Of a stretch of 64,000 bases of DNA, positions 61,701-64,000 are shown one piece after another; position 1 is the stretch's first letter; each line of letters starts with the position of its first letter. A program made the position numbers and the translations under genes. The notes beneath the pieces were generated by a model that was not told the DNA's origin, did no database searches, and saw nothing but the letters and a program-made list of their open reading frames with translations. Where the stretch lies: positions 1,116,001 to 1,180,000 of the forward strand of contig NC_026478.1 in NCBI RefSeq assembly GCF_000328475.2. Direction: 5' to 3'. Source of the stretch: Mycosarcoma maydis (Eukaryota; Basidiomycota; Ustilaginomycetes; Ustilaginales).

Positions 61701-63708
61701 GTCCTCGGTCTCGAATCGAGACTTGGAAGCGGAGTCTGAGCCTTTCGTTGTCGGCTCCCTTCGCAGCTCGTCTCGCCGCATGAGCGTACAGCTGCCGTCC
61801 AACACAACGCAATCGAGTCGCAAAGGCGGTGAGGCGATTGCCGGAACTCAAGGCCAAGCGCCTGGCAGTGTCTCTGGTGGCGCTCGTCATCAGCGATCTT
61901 CCTCTCGCAACCGAATCAGCAACATGTCGAAGGAGGACGCAGATACCGAGGTGCGACTCTCGGGTTTGCTCGCACCCAACGCTCCCTCACATCGTTCGCT
62001 GTGGTCGCCCAAAGAGGCTAAGGCGCGACGCTCGGGCAAGCACAAGTACAAGCTCAACGACGAGGATAATCTCAAGTGGGACCTGTGGAAGCGCAAGGTC
62101 GGCTCAGGCGATGCAGCTACACCTGCAGCCAGTGGCGAGGCAGCGTTTAGAGATGCAGAGAGCAAGCACGGTTCTCGTTCCACACCCATGGCTGTTGCCC
62201 CGCCATCGCAGTTCATCGCCGCTGGCAGCGGGATCGGACCCCGACCTCTTAGAGAGGCCACCATGATCGACCCGGACTCTTCGAATTCGATCAACACCTT
62301 CTCGGTGTTCGACCGTCATCTGCAAGCGAGGACAGCTGCGGCTGGCGATCCGGCGAACGCTACCGTTGCAGGTGGGCTAGCGATCGGCAAAAAGACTTGG
62401 GGCTACGGCTCGTTCAAGGACAACACGAGTGGGTTCGAGACGGAGCCCAAGACGTCACTTCCATACAAAGAAAAGATGATGGTACCTTCGCTGCGCAAAG
62501 CACTGCGGCGCAGCATCTTTGAGCCCGAGCCTCACGCCAAGCTCGAGACGATCCCTGACGCGGACGATCCTGCCACAAGCCCGAGCGCAGGCCGATCGAC
62601 GACTGCATCGGGCACTTGTGCTCAGCCGATCTCGGGCGACAGCGATCAGCGTACAAGTGCTGCGACGGCGGTGAAACATGCAGAGCATAAGGGTGCTTTA
62701 CCTGGAAGCGTCATTACTCGAGGCTTCCCCGTGCCAGGAGGTGCTTCGGCACCAGGCACCGAGACTGGTCAGTCTAATACGATGCGTTCGACAAGTTCGG
62801 CAGCGACTGAGCTCGGCGTCGCGTCTGTCTCGGCGTCGAGCAAGTCAAGCTCCGCGCCAGGCGAGCAAGTTACTCGAGACGCTGCGCTGGGAGCTTCTGT
62901 TGGCAGCTCTGGCACAGGAACGCCCACTAGCGTGGGTCGACGTTCTCCTCGGCCTGTGTACGTGCCGCCGCCGCCGCCGACGTCGGCGACGACGGTGCTG
63001 GAAAGCGATCCAGCGCAGCATCCACGCGCTCTGGAGCTGTTCGAAACGGACTGCGACACGAGCTTCCGTCTATACGAGGAGGGCGAAGAGGAAGAGACAG
63101 AGGAAGGATGGGCGAAAGTGCTCAAGTTCATGCATGTGGTTGAGCAGCTCAAGACGAACAAACGTACCGGGTGGTTGCATCACCGCGTTGCGGCGCCTGA
63201 GTCGATAGCAGACCACATGTATCGCATGGCGATGCTGTGTCTGCTCTGTCCGGCTGAAGCGGATGTGGATCTGGGCAAGTGTGTGCAGCTCGCCATTGTG
63301 CACGATCTGGCAGAAGCCGAGGTCGGCGACCTGACCCCGCTCGATGGGGTCGATAAGAAGGAAAAGGTGCGGCGCGAGAAGGAGGCGATCCAGTACTTTG
63401 TGCATGATCTGCTAGGTTCCAGTGCGGCAGGCTTGCGCATCGAAGCGCTCTGGGAAGAGTATGAAGCAAGACAGTCGAAGGAGAGCCGTCTCGTAAAGGA
63501 TCTCGATCGGTTCGAGTTGGGTCTCCAGGCGATCGAGTACGAACGTCGCTTTCACATCGACGATCTCCAGCCATTCTGGGCCGGCAGCTTGCCGTATCTG
63601 ACGCATCCAAGAATAAGGAGGTGGGCACACGAACTCGCCAGAGAGCGCCAGGCCTTGTGGCAGAGTAGAGGCTCCTCGTATATCCAGCACGCGCAGCAGC
63701 GAATGTAG
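58750..63708 (+). CDS. giant fusion: disordered N-terminal region plus C-terminal HDDC2-type HD phosphohydrolase
   Basis: One uninterrupted 1652-residue frame from ATG 58750 (MPYSFTLPHTDSR). Near the N-terminus is a Cys motif: C44-x-C46 (WTCPCLNV), then C102-x2-C105-x2-C108 (CAKCLNC), possibly zinc-binding. A coiled coil lies at about 335-390 (ERLKDLRSKAEAEVFELVRQ onward). Residues 400-1420 are mostly disordered with acidic blocks and short conserved-looking stretches (FEKKVAFAETEDRVDH, NLKWDLWKRKV, KKTWGYGSFKDNTSGF). The last 200 residues form an HD domain of the HDDC2/YfbR 5'-deoxynucleotidase type: KTNKRTGWLHH, PESIADHMYRMAM (His1489), the HD pair 1518-1519 (VHDLAEAEVGDLTP) and Asp1586 (KDLDRFELGLQA). 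Metal ligands are intact, so nucleotidase activity is plausible. Family members are normally about 200-240 residues alone. Confidence 0.85.
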   Translation: MPYSFTLPHTDSRMTSTTSANTSSSGLSSALARASSSSVRQWTCPCLNVRLSLSPESPTPSEGSSGIPWLAELASDDAIHVEYPSLVSRETVSLAENNSIACAKCLNCDTIVYAASKPAPPGPARALGFNTLASSSGDAVRESRSPVSPSAAKQLRSPSRDSADRLNSRTNESPVRPLDRKVWILPEALSPEQASNAAASEAFSPAFKVVIPRTNANSTLADRPATAAHAPDSARDPIHPASDFHKRTSSYGSGANSIAYALPAVPQHLITSPPNSPRVGAPTPHTATSTGAVASPTPSHLGSSLSSALVANPLASQLDSVAIERLKDLRSKAEAEVFELVRQKRREMEQLEKRFREEAESLLAVTKTSKQTKSKTSSSLTVSLIEKALLEQKQHQSHPLDDPQRVNARDSARHSVALTTSAPSPSSARTSTGAAQPRDVSTTQSSVSSSGRRNSLYDEYSDLPPSAFERRPTYTTAISGTATSANTGVQSTVPSSLGGLSASFAMRGRELPTQMQDWAEKRRLRERYPQGDHSALPSAATSTANSNANSAANSIVDSEEDAWAVRNGADPTQERHRTRENSANTQDDAEMDRRGRGRLPSHQRGSSSSREPREPRRLHDEQHQPSNGTPKIGRVQQLAADRQDSGRDRTGRPPASTFNPPPAMSSSLLAKRPALAYVDDGRDADENTPSVGGKLISPQSIAEPSAQVTLRPRDPPPSTAEPLKPATRSAASVASAEDGNRSRASNTVSSTDPTTTTSTPGPHSPTSRKTFEKKVAFAETEDRVDHAIISDEYDDDGEDEDASASVQQTNSGPSASRSHEVKPALVDESADAVFEIDEETEDVDADADADDDGEVQESQLSPEDSDRHKVEIFLSDLRTGASGRPRGQADDALPGYEDEAEGGSSSRRGPSSGSLSDDFRSSLSSDDEDAVPPGFGAASFSALAASQSAMHTLASSLARARARADGSGFDPASLRMDGRIVVPPSSVSNRDLEAESEPFVVGSLRSSSRRMSVQLPSNTTQSSRKGGEAIAGTQGQAPGSVSGGARHQRSSSRNRISNMSKEDADTEVRLSGLLAPNAPSHRSLWSPKEAKARRSGKHKYKLNDEDNLKWDLWKRKVGSGDAATPAASGEAAFRDAESKHGSRSTPMAVAPPSQFIAAGSGIGPRPLREATMIDPDSSNSINTFSVFDRHLQARTAAAGDPANATVAGGLAIGKKTWGYGSFKDNTSGFETEPKTSLPYKEKMMVPSLRKALRRSIFEPEPHAKLETIPDADDPATSPSAGRSTTASGTCAQPISGDSDQRTSAATAVKHAEHKGALPGSVITRGFPVPGGASAPGTETGQSNTMRSTSSAATELGVASVSASSKSSSAPGEQVTRDAALGASVGSSGTGTPTSVGRRSPRPVYVPPPPPTSATTVLESDPAQHPRALELFETDCDTSFRLYEEGEEEETEEGWAKVLKFMHVVEQLKTNKRTGWLHHRVAAPESIADHMYRMAMLCLLCPAEADVDLGKCVQLAIVHDLAEAEVGDLTPLDGVDKKEKVRREKEAIQYFVHDLLGSSAAGLRIEALWEEYEARQSKESRLVKDLDRFELGLQAIEYERRFHIDDLQPFWAGSLPYLTHPRIRRWAHELARERQALWQSRGSSYIQHAQQRM

Positions 63709-64000
63709 CTTGCCTCAATTTCGTCGCACGCCATCCGACGCTTCCGCCTAGTGCCAATCACAAATGTCTCAAAACCCGACATAGCAAGCCTGCGCGCCTG
63801 CGCCGATATCGATATGAAAGCGACAAGATTGAAATGAGTGTGAATTGACCGAGCGACACGTGTGAAGAGTGTCACGGGTGGTAGGAGTGTGGGTGTGGGT
63901 GAGGGCTAGGAGAGGAACCAGCTCGCGTTAGCGTACCAGGAGAGGAGCGGGTTTGTGCCGTCTTTCAACTGGAGGGCATGTGTGTGTGCGTATCTGAGGA
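63709..64000. other. right-hand flank, no gene seen
   Basis: 3' flank of the HD-domain gene with a short GT-rich stretch (GTGGGTGTGGGTGAGG near 63889). Nothing further was recognised before the window ends. Confidence 0.45.

Overview
The window is a gene-dense fungal chromosome segment, most likely from a smut fungus (Ustilaginaceae; Ustilago/Sporisorium type). Pointers are long intronless ORFs with Ser/Ala/Gln-rich disordered stretches, a few short GT-AG introns, an intron right after the ATG of a ribosomal protein gene, CT-rich 5' leaders, and many copies of a short motif (ATTCGTGA / TCACGAAT) confined to the spacers. The species cannot be fixed from the sequence. There are two 100-N assembly gaps, at 13979-14078 and 43965-44064, and both interrupt genes. 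LAYOUT. 0-16 kb: class II aldolase/adducin-domain protein (+), Cti6-like PHD-finger protein (+), ASH1-like AWS-SET-postSET histone methyltransferase (+), Zn2Cys6 transcription factor broken by a gap (+), mitochondrial malate dehydrogenase (-). 17.6-30.7 kb: ribosomal protein eL8 (+), CENP-B-type HTH protein lacking a transposase domain (+), MAPEG membrane protein (+), tartrate/D-malate-type dehydrogenase (-) divergent from mitochondrial ribosomal protein uL13m (+), and a putative mitochondrial protein with a 9-bp minisatellite (+). 30.9-50.5 kb: large coiled-coil protein (-), intron-containing tRNA-Ser(CGA) (-), RWD/DUF1115 protein (+), secreted M43-type metalloprotease (-), sorbitol/xylitol-type zinc dehydrogenase (+), Ulp2-like SUMO protease whose 3' end is lost in a gap (-), four-exon aldo-keto reductase (-). 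54-63.7 kb: AreA-GATA-like-domain protein (+) and a 1652-residue protein ending in an HDDC2-type HD phosphohydrolase domain (+). HOW THE GENES FIT TOGETHER. The set looks like ordinary, unclustered eukaryotic content: chromatin and transcription control (PHD, SET, Zn2Cys6, CENP-B-HTH, AreA-like), SUMO turnover, translation (eL8, uL13m, tRNA-Ser) and small-molecule redox metabolism (MDH, tartrate DH, polyol DH, AKR). No biosynthetic cluster, intact transposon, virus or CRISPR array was seen. The observations most worth following are the fusion of an HD nucleotidase to about 1450 disordered residues with an N-terminal Cys motif, the spacer-specific palindromic motif family, a possible unlisted six-cysteine small protein near 20.6-20.9 kb, and the duplicated basic motif in the SET protein. 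Spacers of 3.3-3.6 kb at 19.3-22.8 and 50.5-54.2 kb hold no gene I can support with confidence.
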